Below, in pieces: positions 21,741-27,493 of a DNA stretch of 27,493 nucleotides. A program made the position numbers and the translations under genes. This DNA comes from a virus. Numbering within the stretch: the first letter of the stretch is position 1; every line of letters begins with the position of its first letter. A model generated the notes under the pieces. It was not told where the DNA came from, did not search any database, and saw only the letters and a list, made by a program, of their open reading frames with translations. The stretch lies in IMG/VR virus record IMGVR_UViG_3300037247_000962, positions 1 through 27,493 of that record; one strand, 5' to 3'.

Positions 21741-22021
21741 CAGTAGTCGTCCTCGATGCGTTCGTCCACATCGGCTTGGGTGTAGCCGGTCAGAATCTCC
21801 GGGCGGTAGTGGGACAGCTTCTCGCGCTCACACTGCCCGCAGACGCGGACCAGGGGGATACCCTGCGCGTCGTTTTCCCACCAGGGATACTCCCCGCTAC
21901 CACAGGAACACAGCTTCTCGCTTTCGATTTCTGCCCAGTCCGCAAACGGGAAAGGCTCTTCGCCAATATCCCGCTTCGCCTCGCAGTATTGCCTGTAGAG
22001 TTCTTCTTGGGTTTGTGCCAT
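21740..22021 (-). CDS. Zinc-binding hypothetical phage protein, 93 aa
   Basis: The protein has a clear zinc-ribbon pattern, CSCGSG near residue 38 and CGQC near residue 61, separated by a PWWENDAQGIPLVRV segment. This matches a small uncharacterised family I associate with phages and metagenomic sequences, which ends in an acidic tail (here RIEDDY). The N-terminal 35 residues form an acidic helix. The start is supported by AGGAGGTC six bases upstream and by the promoter before it, making this the first gene of a new transcription unit. Confidence 0.8.
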   Translation of the reverse strand: MAQTQEELYRQYCEAKRDIGEEPFPFADWAEIESEKLCSCGSGEYPWWENDAQGIPLVRVCGQCEREKLSHYRPEILTGYTQADVDERIEDDY

Positions 22022-22049
22022 TGTGACCTCCTGCTCTCAAGGTAGGTCT

Positions 22050-22079
22050 ATTGTCGGTCTAGGCCAGGATGGTTGTCAA
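22050..22079 (-). promoter_or_regulatory. Sigma70-type promoter
   Basis: On the minus strand a perfect TTGACA (22074-22079) is followed after 18 bases by GACAAT (22050-22055). An A-rich stretch just upstream of the -35 box could act as an UP element. The predicted transcript starts near 22043, about 22 bases before the ATG of the gene at 22021. This is one of the few non-coding gaps in the right half of the window. Confidence 0.55.
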
Positions 22080-22116
22080 GAGGTTTTTTTCAGTTTTTAT
22101 CAGTGGCGCGGAAGCC

Positions 22117-22269
22117 CTACTTATTCAGCAGTTCCCCGCCCAGGGCTCTCGCCCGGACTGGCTGGTGTCCGCGCACTCGGGCAACACCGCCCAGGGGGTT
22201 CTTCTTTTTCTTTTTCTTGTGAGACCCGTGCGACTTCTTCTTTCTTTGCGGGCCTAGATGCTGCGGCAT
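22117..22269 (-). CDS. Very basic 50-aa protein with a lysine run
   Basis: This small frame starts with ATG at 22269, five bases after the upstream stop, with AGGGATAAG as a possible ribosome binding site. It ends in TAG at 22117. It contains RKKK and a run of six lysines, then Arg-rich sequence with GG pairs, like small DNA-binding or condensing proteins. It fills what would otherwise be a gap of about 250 bases. Codon-level support is limited, but the frame is clean and its position fits the operon. Confidence 0.5.
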   Translation of the reverse strand: MPQHLGPQRKKKSHGSHKKKKKKNPLGGVARVRGHQPVRARALGGELLNK

Positions 22270-22273
22270 GAAC

Positions 22274-22594
22274 TTATCCCTTCGCCATCGCGCTTGCCCG
22301 GAGCAGCACCGGCTCTGTCACCTTGGCTTTCTTTTCCTTCTGCAATTCAACCAGCCGCGCGCGCTTCTTCACGAGGTCTTGCCGGAGTTTTTCCTTGACT
22401 GTGCGCCCGAGGGCCGAGGCCGGGGTATCAATAACCTCTTGCAGAAGGGAGATGTCCTCTTTGGCGTTCTTGATCGGGTCGAACTTGCCGCCGCGGGCTT
22501 CTATTGGTATGTCACCGTGACCCACCTTCTTCCGGGCTTTCAGTTGCGCTTCGGTGACGCGCGAGAAGTCCACCCAACTAAGCTCAATTGGCAT
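22274..22594 (-). CDS. Hypothetical helical protein, 106 aa
   Basis: The C-terminal half is a long charged helix, probably a coiled coil (roughly residues 45-95, with repeated E/K/R and Leu). The N-terminal part begins with a PIELSWVDFSRV segment. The ATG at 22594 is favoured because GGAG lies seven bases upstream; a GTG one codon earlier is possible. No family is recognised. Confidence 0.68.
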   Translation of the reverse strand: MPIELSWVDFSRVTEAQLKARKKVGHGDIPIEARGGKFDPIKNAKEDISLLQEVIDTPASALGRTVKEKLRQDLVKKRARLVELQKEKKAKVTEPVLLRASAMAKG

Positions 22595-22811
22595 CACATA
22601 GCTCCAACTCGAATTTGCTGTGCAAGGTCAGTTTCTCTGCTTGTTCTTCCGTGAAATGCAGGTTGATATGGGAATCTCCGTAGCGGGTGCAGTCAGGGGA
22701 AATCCACATATCGCTGTACTCGCAAGCCGCGAAGGTTGCTCGAACCATCGGGTGATCTTTAATCATCACACATTCCAACCCGATCAGTTCAACTTTGGCT
22801 CTGATCTTCAT
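22584..22811 (-). CDS. Hypothetical protein, 75 aa
   Basis: A small protein with alternating hydrophobic residues (KIRAKVELIGLECVMI) that suggests a beta-sheet fold. It has four cysteines, but they are not arranged as a zinc ribbon. It starts in an ATGA overlap with the basic protein upstream and its end overlaps the next gene by 11 bases. No function can be assigned. Confidence 0.68.
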   Translation of the reverse strand: MKIRAKVELIGLECVMIKDHPMVRATFAACEYSDMWISPDCTRYGDSHINLHFTEEQAEKLTLHSKFELELCDAN

Positions 22812-23026
22812 GCTACTCCCGCTAGGGCTGCGGCTCTGTTCCCCAACCGCGACTTCCTCTTCCTGCGCCGGGCTAGGGAGCGGCCAAACCGTTGCGCGCG
22901 TTTGTGCGGAACTTCGGACAGTGTTCGACTGGCAGCGGCTCGGGTTAGCCCAGGAGCCTTGGTTGCCTTGCCGCGGGCTGCGGCCAGGAACAACCCGAAC
23001 TGCTTCGGGCTGGTGATCTCGGGCAT
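22808..23026 (-). CDS. Small Arg/Lys-rich protein, 72 aa
   Basis: The product is rich in Arg, Lys and Ala (for example RSLARRRKRKSRLGNR) and probably binds nucleic acid. No family is recognised. The ATG at 23026 follows the previous stop immediately and the gene ends in an ATGA overlap with the next one. Such basic small proteins are frequent in phage accessory operons. Confidence 0.6.
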   Translation of the reverse strand: MPEITSPKQFGLFLAAARGKATKAPGLTRAAASRTLSEVPHKRAQRFGRSLARRRKRKSRLGNRAAALAGVA

Positions 23027-23215
23027 CTACTTTCGCAGGAACCCTTTCTTCTTCTTCTGACCTTCCAGCAATTCAGCGAGTAGCGCGGCTATCTCATAGC
23101 CGACAACAACCATTTCGTCCAGGGCCGCTACTACGCTCTGCTCGGTCCCCGCTTCTGTTTGCCCTTTGAATTGTTGTGCCCGGTCGCGTAGGCTTTTCGG
23201 TGTTGGGTGACTCAC
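23027..23215 (-). CDS. Hypothetical small protein, 62 aa
   Basis: This short, mainly helical protein ends in a Lys-rich tail (GQKKKKGFLRK). The GTG start overlaps the upstream stop in a GTGA arrangement and the gene is followed directly by the next ATG. No domain is recognised. Support comes from tight packing in the operon and lack of a competing frame. Confidence 0.6.
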   Translation of the reverse strand: MSHPTPKSLRDRAQQFKGQTEAGTEQSVVAALDEMVVVGYEIAALLAELLEGQKKKKGFLRK

Positions 23216-23493
23216 GTTTCGTCTGCCTCCGTAGGGATTGTCAGGGCCGGCTTGCCCTGCTTAGCCAACTCCTGGTTGACCAGGGAGATTGTCTCCGTTG
23301 CCGCGTTGCGCGACTGGCGAATGTTCTCGCCGCCCTGTTCGAGCACCACATGGTACTCGATCACGCCGTCCGCCCGGCGCACTTCCCGAATGAAGGAAAC
23401 TACTCCCGACACTACGGGAAGGAACCGACCACCGATTTGGACGGCGATGGCCGCTTTCTTCATTACCTCAAAAATCGTGTCCAGCTTACTCAC
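23212..23493 (-). CDS. Hypothetical protein, 93 aa
   Basis: No family is recognised. The start is a GTG at 23493 with a GGAGAGAGG site just upstream. Residues 12-36 are moderately hydrophobic (VMKKAAIAVQIGGRFLPVVSGVVSF) and could be an amphipathic or membrane-associated helix. The remainder is helical and charged. Its stop overlaps the next start (GTGA), so the two are coupled. It is the first gene after the lipoprotein and may share its promoter. Confidence 0.68.
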   Translation of the reverse strand: MSKLDTIFEVMKKAAIAVQIGGRFLPVVSGVVSFIREVRRADGVIEYHVVLEQGGENIRQSRNAATETISLVNQELAKQGKPALTIPTEADET

Positions 23494-23518
23494 GACTACC
23501 TCTCTCCGACCCTAAAGA

Positions 23519-24127
23519 TCAAGCCGGGGCCAGCCCTCTTGCTGAGGTCGGCAGCAAGAGTGACCATCTGGCCCCGGTGATTGGCACTGCCCGCTCGGGT
23601 ATCCCCATAGAAGCGAACGTATCCACCAGTTGAAACCCCACGTTGATTCCGATGCGAATGAACTGCAACCACTTGCTGACTTCGGCGCGCCGTTCACCTT
23701 CGATGCCGAGCAAGCCTACATTTACTGCTTGGTCGAGTTGGTCAGCAATCGCAATTAGATAACCCCGGAACTGAGCGGCTTGGTCTGCTCCAAAGTTGTC
23801 TTGCCACTGGTCAAGGAAATTGCTGGCAAGGATTTCAGCTTGGGCAATCTTTCCAAAGTTCATCAAAAGATTCGTGTAGGAGTCTCCCTCGAAAGCCACG
23901 CCGCTGTTGTGCAGGTCCACCACTGCTTCGGTTGCAGCTAGGACGTTCACCGAAACTTGGCGTAGGACACCCGTGGCCGTGTACCACGCATTGACCTCAT
24001 CGGGTGAGATTCCCAGTGGGACGTTGACGATTGTTCTCTTCTGGCAGGAAAGCGCCGTAAGGCTGAGAAGAACGGTTAGAATTACCGCTGCCGACCACTG
24101 CCGTAGTTTCACAACGAACCTCCGCAT
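23519..24127 (-). CDS. Phage-encoded lipoprotein, 202 aa
   Basis: The N-terminus has a basic head (MRRFVVKLRQW), a hydrophobic core (AAVILTVLLSLT) and a lipobox ending ALSC, predicting lipid attachment at Cys28 and export to the envelope. The mature part is helical with no recognised domain. The ATG at 24127 is chosen over an in-frame TTG two codons earlier because it gives the standard signal peptide. The gene has its own upstream promoter. Phage lipoproteins can act in superinfection exclusion or as outer spanins. This one is longer than a typical spanin and has no Pro-rich stretch, so an exclusion or envelope-modifying role is only a possibility. Confidence 0.78.
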   Translation of the reverse strand: MRRFVVKLRQWSAAVILTVLLSLTALSCQKRTIVNVPLGISPDEVNAWYTATGVLRQVSVNVLAATEAVVDLHNSGVAFEGDSYTNLLMNFGKIAQAEILASNFLDQWQDNFGADQAAQFRGYLIAIADQLDQAVNVGLLGIEGERRAEVSKWLQFIRIGINVGFQLVDTFASMGIPERAVPITGARWSLLLPTSARGLAPA

Positions 24128-24142
24128 GTCCAAATTTTGGAC
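24128..24142. promoter_or_regulatory. 15-bp palindrome touching a start codon
   Basis: GTCCAAATTTTGGAC is a palindrome with 7-base arms around a central T. It ends one base before the ATG of the lipoprotein gene, where a ribosome binding site would be expected, and no better site is visible. It could be a repressor operator downstream of the promoter or a small hairpin that masks translation initiation. A 16-bp version is found at 8980-8995. Confidence 0.45.
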
Positions 24143-24181
24143 TTCTTTCGGTGGGACTGTGCTCTCTCACTCACAGGCTTC

Positions 24182-24211
24182 TTATATCGCACTACGGGGT
24201 CGCTTTGTCAA
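24182..24211 (-). promoter_or_regulatory. Sigma70-type promoter for the lipoprotein gene
   Basis: Read on the minus strand, a perfect TTGACA (24206-24211) is followed after 18 bases by ATATAA (24182-24187), or after 17 bases by GATATA. This is the best promoter match I found in the window. It sits in the 80-base gap between the resolvase-like gene and the lipoprotein gene, with a predicted start of transcription about 45-50 bases before the lipoprotein ATG. The spacer contains the core GTAGTGCG that also occurs in the inverted repeat near 27.4 kb. Confidence 0.65.
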
Positions 24212-24627
24212 TCCTTTTTGTTTCTTCGGTATGGACGTTTCGGGCCAAGGTCAAGACTATCTAACTGGACTCTTTGCAGCGTGGTTGCTGCGTGTTTTCT
24301 GAGGCTTCGTTTCAGCAGGGCGAAATACTGTCGCGCCGGGATGACTACCACCCATTCTTTCTTCGGTTCACGAATGAAGAAACCGGAGACGCCGGCCAGT
24401 GCTTCGAACAAACCCTTGAACCCTTTGGAGACGAGTTTGACCTGGAACGGTTCTCCCTCGATCACAACGTCTATAGACCGGACATTCTCATCCCGGCTCT
24501 GGGCCGCCCTCCAAGAGCGTTCAGCGTAAAGCCCGGCAGCCTGAGCCATGTGGACAATTTCTCTCTCCCCTTCCTGTCCCTTCTCTCGGTTCCTACGTCC
24601 GCGCTTGCGGTTGGCTGCTTTGCTCAT
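24208..24627 (-). CDS. Holliday-junction-resolvase-like (PD-(D/E)XK) nuclease
   Basis: The 139-aa product resembles small PD-(D/E)XK nucleases of the Hjc type. A basic N-terminus with REKGQEGEREI supplies the usual N-terminal glutamate, and SIDVV (Asp53) then FQVK (residues 61-64) resemble the catalytic D...(E/Q)xK core. Hjc-type enzymes cut four-way DNA junctions; phage versions resolve replication intermediates before packaging. The usual glutamate of the ExK motif is Gln62 here, so activity is uncertain. The ATG at 24627 is preceded by AAGGGGATGAAAG. The C-terminal third is basic and unassigned. Confidence 0.6.
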   Translation of the reverse strand: MSKAANRKRGRRNREKGQEGEREIVHMAQAAGLYAERSWRAAQSRDENVRSIDVVIEGEPFQVKLVSKGFKGLFEALAGVSGFFIREPKKEWVVVIPARQYFALLKRSLRKHAATTLQRVQLDSLDLGPKRPYRRNKKD

Positions 24628-24811
24628 CTTTCATCCCCTTTGCTCTGTGTTCGTTTGCCACGTCTCGCCAGCAGGCGATACATAAGTCGTGGTCCTTTGA
24701 CGTAAAGAACTTCCTCTTATACCCGTGCTTGCGGACCTTGCGCACGGAAACCGCTGGCCGCTTGCGGCAGCGGTAGCAGAGTTTCGCCGGCTTCTTGCGT
24801 TTTCTGCTCAC
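24593..24811 (-). CDS. Small basic zinc-ribbon protein, 72 aa
   Basis: The product is strongly basic and carries two CxxC pairs: CYRC near residues 12-15 and CIAC near residues 44-47, a layout typical of a single zinc ribbon. The first residues (MSRKRKKPAK) and the middle are Lys/Arg rich, consistent with nucleic-acid contact. It starts within the stop of the upstream gene and its end overlaps the start of the resolvase-like nuclease gene by 35 bases, so translation is likely coupled. No specific function can be assigned. Confidence 0.72.
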   Translation of the reverse strand: MSRKRKKPAKLCYRCRKRPAVSVRKVRKHGYKRKFFTSKDHDLCIACWRDVANEHRAKGMKDEQSSQPQART

Positions 24812-25062
24812 TGCACCTGTTTCTTACTCGGCTTGACCGGAATCATGGTGGTAGCACCAGACCTTGTGATGACGTTATACATGGGTTCTCCGTCCTCCCC
24901 AACCTCCCCTGAGTCTAACACCTGGAACAAGGTAGTCTTGATCTTTAGAATCTTTCCATTCTCCAGGCGATAACGAGAGAACGGTTCATATTCCACTTCG
25001 AAGTCAAGGCTCATCACTTCCTTGGTTGACCCGTCTTTCAGTTTCATCAAGCATTTTTCCAT
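24808..25062 (-). CDS. Hypothetical protein, 84 aa
   Basis: I do not recognise this protein. It is small and acidic to neutral, with alternating hydrophobic and charged residues suggesting a beta-rich fold and no transmembrane segment. The ATG at 25062 is preceded by AAAGGAG at good spacing. The stop overlaps the start of the next gene in an ATGA arrangement, so it belongs to the same tightly coupled run as the MazG-like gene. Confidence 0.75.
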   Translation of the reverse strand: MEKCLMKLKDGSTKEVMSLDFEVEYEPFSRYRLENGKILKIKTTLFQVLDSGEVGEDGEPMYNVITRSGATTMIPVKPSKKQVQ

Positions 25063-25065
25063 TCG

Positions 25066-25338
25066 TCAACTCCTTTCTAGTTTCTCTAGTGCTTGTGCCT
25101 CCTCATAATCGTCGGTATAAACCGAAGCAATGAAGTAGGCGAAGTTGGCTACATCAGCAGCCTCTCGTTGAATTTCACTTGGGTTCTTCTTTAATGCGAC
25201 GGCGTTGGCTAGTTCGTTTACTTCCTGTCTCAGCCGCCGCAAGTGCCAGCTTGGGTTTTCGTTTTCCCAACCGCTTTTCGTCCTACTGTTGTCATCAAGA
25301 ATCCTGTCTGCGATTGCAAAAAACTCGGCTTGCGTCAT
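25066..25338 (-). CDS. MazG-like nucleotide pyrophosphohydrolase
   Basis: The 90-aa product fits the all-alpha NTP pyrophosphohydrolase (MazG-like) superfamily. The metal-binding pattern is visible as EVNE at residues 39-42 and EAAD at residues 59-62, separated by a short helix break, as in single-domain MazG-like proteins. These enzymes hydrolyse nucleoside triphosphates to monophosphate and pyrophosphate. In phages they are thought to cleanse nucleotide pools or lower alarmone levels during infection. The length is normal for a minimal single-domain member. It is translationally coupled to the HNH gene upstream by a TGATG overlap and followed after three bases by a small unknown gene. Confidence 0.72.
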   Translation of the reverse strand: MTQAEFFAIADRILDDNSRTKSGWENENPSWHLRRLRQEVNELANAVALKKNPSEIQREAADVANFAYFIASVYTDDYEEAQALEKLERS

Positions 25339-25898
25339 CAGACTATCCTCTCAATCGTGAGTCCGTAGTGGTGGAAGGCTGCCTTGAGCCTGTCCACGGG
25401 GAACCCCAGGCCGCGTAGACCCAAGACGTAGCCCACTATGTTCAACTTCTCGGTCAACTTCTTTTCCAGTTCGGTTTTGTCCCCATGACATTTCGTGCAA
25501 AGCAGTATCAGATTAGCCCTATCGTTGGGCTGGCCCAAATGCTTGTCGCACACAAACCGGAAGGGAACAATGTGATCTCCGTGCAGCTTGCAGTGGAAAC
25601 GACGCTTCTGGGTTTGCTCGCTGATACCACAGCAGGCGCAGTAGTGTTCCGAGAAGCGCAGTTGCCGGTTAGCTTCCGGCCAACTGCCGCCGCGGTAGGG
25701 CTTGGCGCCCGAGCGCTTGCGCCGATCTCCGCGCTTCTTCTTACGCTCGGACCACCGCTGCCGAAGGTGGGCCGCGCAGTGTGCGAAGGTTCCGTAACGC
25801 GCGCGGTTGCAACCCTCTGTCTTGCAGGGCTTACCAGGGATGCCCGCTCGGGCAGACGTGCGCGAACCTGTGCCCGCGGAACGATTGGCACTTCGCAT
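25338..25898 (-). CDS. HNH endonuclease
   Basis: The C-terminal half carries a recognisable HNH nuclease motif: a CxxC pair (YCACC), then a GDHIVP segment with the catalytic His, then NLILLCTKCHGDKT with the second zinc CxxC and the final His. The N-terminal part has another zinc-type pattern (CKTEGC, then AHCAAH) and a very basic linker. HNH proteins of this kind act as homing, packaging-associated or restriction-like nucleases in phages. The start is uncertain: the ATG at 25898 is chosen because earlier starts overlap the DUF5131 gene more, but its ribosome binding site is weak. The stop shares a base with the start of the MazG-like gene (TGATG). It is 8 kb from the tas gene, so a link to that system is not implied. 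Confidence 0.82.
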   Translation of the reverse strand: MRSANRSAGTGSRTSARAGIPGKPCKTEGCNRARYGTFAHCAAHLRQRWSERKKKRGDRRKRSGAKPYRGGSWPEANRQLRFSEHYCACCGISEQTQKRRFHCKLHGDHIVPFRFVCDKHLGQPNDRANLILLCTKCHGDKTELEKKLTEKLNIVGYVLGLRGLGFPVDRLKAAFHHYGLTIERIV

Positions 25899-26694
25899 AG
25901 CATTTTCCACAAAGAGACATACAGGAAAACGGAACTTGGCTCCACTCCTTGCCATCGAGGAGTATCCCCTTCTCTTCCAAGTTCGGGTCGGACCACTGTT
26001 TGAAAAAGAAAGGAACGTCCAACTCAACACAGTGGTCCCGAATTGCCCGGACGTGAACAGGGTCAATGGGACGCGCCTCCGGGCCCGACTCGCCTCCCGC
26101 AATCACCCAATCCAACCCCCTGCGGTGTGCAGCAGAGCCATCGTCGCGGCCGAGCCAAGCGGGGCCATCCCCCTTGTCGCTAAAGTCGGGCCGCGGTCGA
26201 AGGTTGACCGGACCAAGAAACGGCTCCAGACTCACGAACCGTAGAGCAGCGGGAATATCCAGCAGTTTGGGGATGCGCTCGTCGGCCATCTCCTGGTTCT
26301 CAACCGAGACTCCGAACCAAACGTGAAGCCAGGGTAGTTCTGGTATCCAAGAGGGGAGGCATTCCATGATTCGCTCGGGTCGCTTGGTGAGAATCATGTA
26401 GATGTGCTGCGGGGTTTTTCTTATGACTTCCCACGCATCGGCTCTCCAGTTGTCGGCCTCTTCAATGAAGAAGTCCGACCAGGAGCAGGTGAAGATGCGC
26501 ACGCCATCCTTCCATTTCTTTAGGGGCGCGTAGAACGTGGGATCCTTGGCGCGGGTTACGGTGTTGAAGTCCCTCTCGTACTTCGTCATGTCGCGCTCGG
26601 CGTAGCAGTGGGCGCAGCCAGGGGAAACCTTCTTGCACCCGTACCACGGATTCCAGGTCGCGTCAGCCCATCGAATGTGCGTAGTTTTTCCCAT
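25831..26694 (-). CDS. DUF5131 / phage Gp37-Gp68-like protein with a Cys-rich C-terminal extension
   Basis: This 287-aa protein matches the DUF5131 family, formerly called phage Gp37/Gp68, which is common in phages and mobile elements. The family signature is present: a WNPWYGC segment near residues 14-20, followed by cysteines 20, 27 and 30 in a CX6CX2C arrangement typical of the family. Later family motifs are a TKRPER segment, a GVSVENQ segment, a LEPFLGP segment and a GGESGPEARP segment. The enzymatic reaction of the family is not established; a radical-SAM-like iron-sulphur fold has been suggested from the cysteine pattern. Family members usually end soon after a DGxxW segment. Here about 35 further residues follow, with five cysteines and two histidines, suggesting an added zinc-binding tail. 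That tail overlaps the following HNH gene. Confidence 0.9.
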   Translation of the reverse strand: MGKTTHIRWADATWNPWYGCKKVSPGCAHCYAERDMTKYERDFNTVTRAKDPTFYAPLKKWKDGVRIFTCSWSDFFIEEADNWRADAWEVIRKTPQHIYMILTKRPERIMECLPSWIPELPWLHVWFGVSVENQEMADERIPKLLDIPAALRFVSLEPFLGPVNLRPRPDFSDKGDGPAWLGRDDGSAAHRRGLDWVIAGGESGPEARPIDPVHVRAIRDHCVELDVPFFFKQWSDPNLEEKGILLDGKEWSQVPFSCMSLCGKCYAKCQSFRGHRFAHVCPSGHPW

Positions 26695-26695
26695 C

Positions 26696-27370
26696 TTACT
26701 TCTTCTTCTCCCCTGGCTCTTTCATTTCGCCGGCAGCGTGAGCAACCTCGTCGTCGGTCATGCCGGCCAGGAGCGCGGTAATGAAGTCCAGAATCGTCAC
26801 CCGGTTCTCTGTGTGCAGGAGCGTTTGCAGGCGCCCGAACTGTTGGCTCCAGGCGACGTAGAGGCTGGTGGGGACCACATAGGTTAGGCGCTTGTGAATC
26901 TCCCGGGTCAGCTTGATCGCCTTGGAGACGGCTTCCTTGAAGGAATCCACATTCACCTTCTTGGCGAGGGCAATCCACTTACGGTTGATTCCTTTCGCCT
27001 TGTGGAGCCGCGCGAGGTTAGTTGCGTTGGTGTCGCCCATCTGTTCGATGTCGGCGTACTTCACCATGCCGCTGTCAATCAACATCTGGACGACCGATAG
27101 TTTAGCCATCAGGGTAGAGCGGGCCTTCCGGGTCAGCTTCACCAGCTTGTCGAGGCAGCCTCTCTTGTCGGTGGTGGTCCAATGACTGAACCCGTCCAGC
27201 TTGTAGGTCTCGGCCCGCCGATATTTCTCCAGGTTGACGTACCAGCGCACTTGGCTCATGCCGGTGTCTCGGCCTTGGCGAACCAAATCTTTGAACGTCT
27301 GCCTGGGTCCCTTCTTTTTTGGTTCCGGGGGTTTCACGAGTTTCAGTTTCGGTCTGTTAGCGAACACCAT
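26696..27370 (-). CDS. Hypothetical basic protein, 224 aa
   Basis: I do not recognise this family. The start is set at the ATG at 27370 because a strong AAGGAGG site lies five bases upstream; a GTG six codons earlier would place that site inside the gene. The N-terminal 30 residues are rich in Lys and Pro. The rest is predicted mostly helical, with a Lys/Arg-rich middle (TRKARSTLMAKLSVVQMLID) that could bind nucleic acid, and a charged Lys-rich C-terminus. It is the first gene of a leftward run and ends one base before the DUF5131 gene, so the two are probably co-transcribed. A DNA-binding accessory role is a guess from composition and position. Confidence 0.8.
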   Translation of the reverse strand: MVFANRPKLKLVKPPEPKKKGPRQTFKDLVRQGRDTGMSQVRWYVNLEKYRRAETYKLDGFSHWTTTDKRGCLDKLVKLTRKARSTLMAKLSVVQMLIDSGMVKYADIEQMGDTNATNLARLHKAKGINRKWIALAKKVNVDSFKEAVSKAIKLTREIHKRLTYVVPTSLYVAWSQQFGRLQTLLHTENRVTILDFITALLAGMTDDEVAHAAGEMKEPGEKKK

Positions 27371-27385
27371 CTTTTCCTCCTTTTC

Positions 27386-27448
27386 CACCGCACTACTACT
27401 TCTTCTTACCTTAGATATATATAAACCCGTAGCCGCCGTAGTGCGGTG
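27386..27448. promoter_or_regulatory. 11-bp inverted repeat around an AT-rich leader
   Basis: A perfect 11-bp inverted repeat has its arms at 27386-27396 (CACCGCACTAC) and 27438-27448 (GTAGTGCGGTG). Between them is a run of alternating T and A (27412-27423) that could supply a -10 region for the leftward genes. The left arm lies just upstream of the ribosome binding site of the first gene, so the element could be an operator or a leader stem. No clear -35 box is visible and the regulatory role is inferred. The core GTAGTGCG also occurs inside the promoter near 24190. Confidence 0.35.
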
Positions 27449-27493
27449 ATAACAGCGGAAAACTTTCTAACCATAACAGGCTCAACACCTTCT

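Overview
The window reads as part of a double-stranded DNA tailed bacteriophage or prophage-like element of a bacterium. All convincing genes lie on the minus strand, so transcription runs from 27.4 kb down to position 1. Genes are short, tightly packed and often joined by ATGA, GTGA or TGATG stop/start overlaps, with AGGAGG-type ribosome binding sites. GC looks moderate to slightly high. The phage assignment rests on a terminase-small-like HTH protein, a large terminase, a portal protein and a very long tail-fibre-like protein. I see no capsid gene, integrase, polymerase or tRNA, so the genome continues outside the window. The host phylum cannot be fixed from the sequence.

Right part (27.4-17.9 kb): accessory genes. 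They include a DUF5131 (phage Gp37/Gp68-like) protein, an HNH endonuclease, a MazG-like all-alpha pyrophosphohydrolase, a Holliday-junction-resolvase-like nuclease, a lipoprotein with its own promoter, many small basic or zinc-ribbon proteins, and a run of small membrane or secreted proteins ending in a secreted ARPP-1-like protein.

Centre (17.8-15.5 kb), the highlight: a 370-aa protein with an IS110-transposase-like/Nop-like core but no nuclease domain, followed directly by about 1.1 kb of non-coding repeat array. The array has a strict 35-bp period in about 31 units: two related conserved boxes of 9 and 10 nt alternate with two 8-nt variable spacers, and every spacer is different. This is the architecture of the recently described TIGR-Tas systems (tandem interspaced guide RNA arrays plus Tas proteins), RNA-guided DNA-targeting systems of prokaryotes and their viruses that share ancestry with IS110 recombinases and box C/D snoRNPs. 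The first array element overlaps the tas stop codon, so gene and array probably share one transcript.

Left part (15.5-0 kb): the packaging and virion module. It holds a TerS-like protein, a DUF5317-like membrane protein, a zinc ribbon and the ATPase half of the large terminase. About a dozen small genes follow (mostly zinc ribbons, plus a polynucleotide-kinase-like P-loop protein), then the nuclease half of the terminase, the portal, three small genes and the tail fibre. The large terminase is therefore split into two genes 3.9 kb apart. The tail-fibre frame breaks near position 1020, where one of two tandem homologous modules is 20 nt shorter than the other. The protein-like sequence continues in another frame to the left edge of the window.
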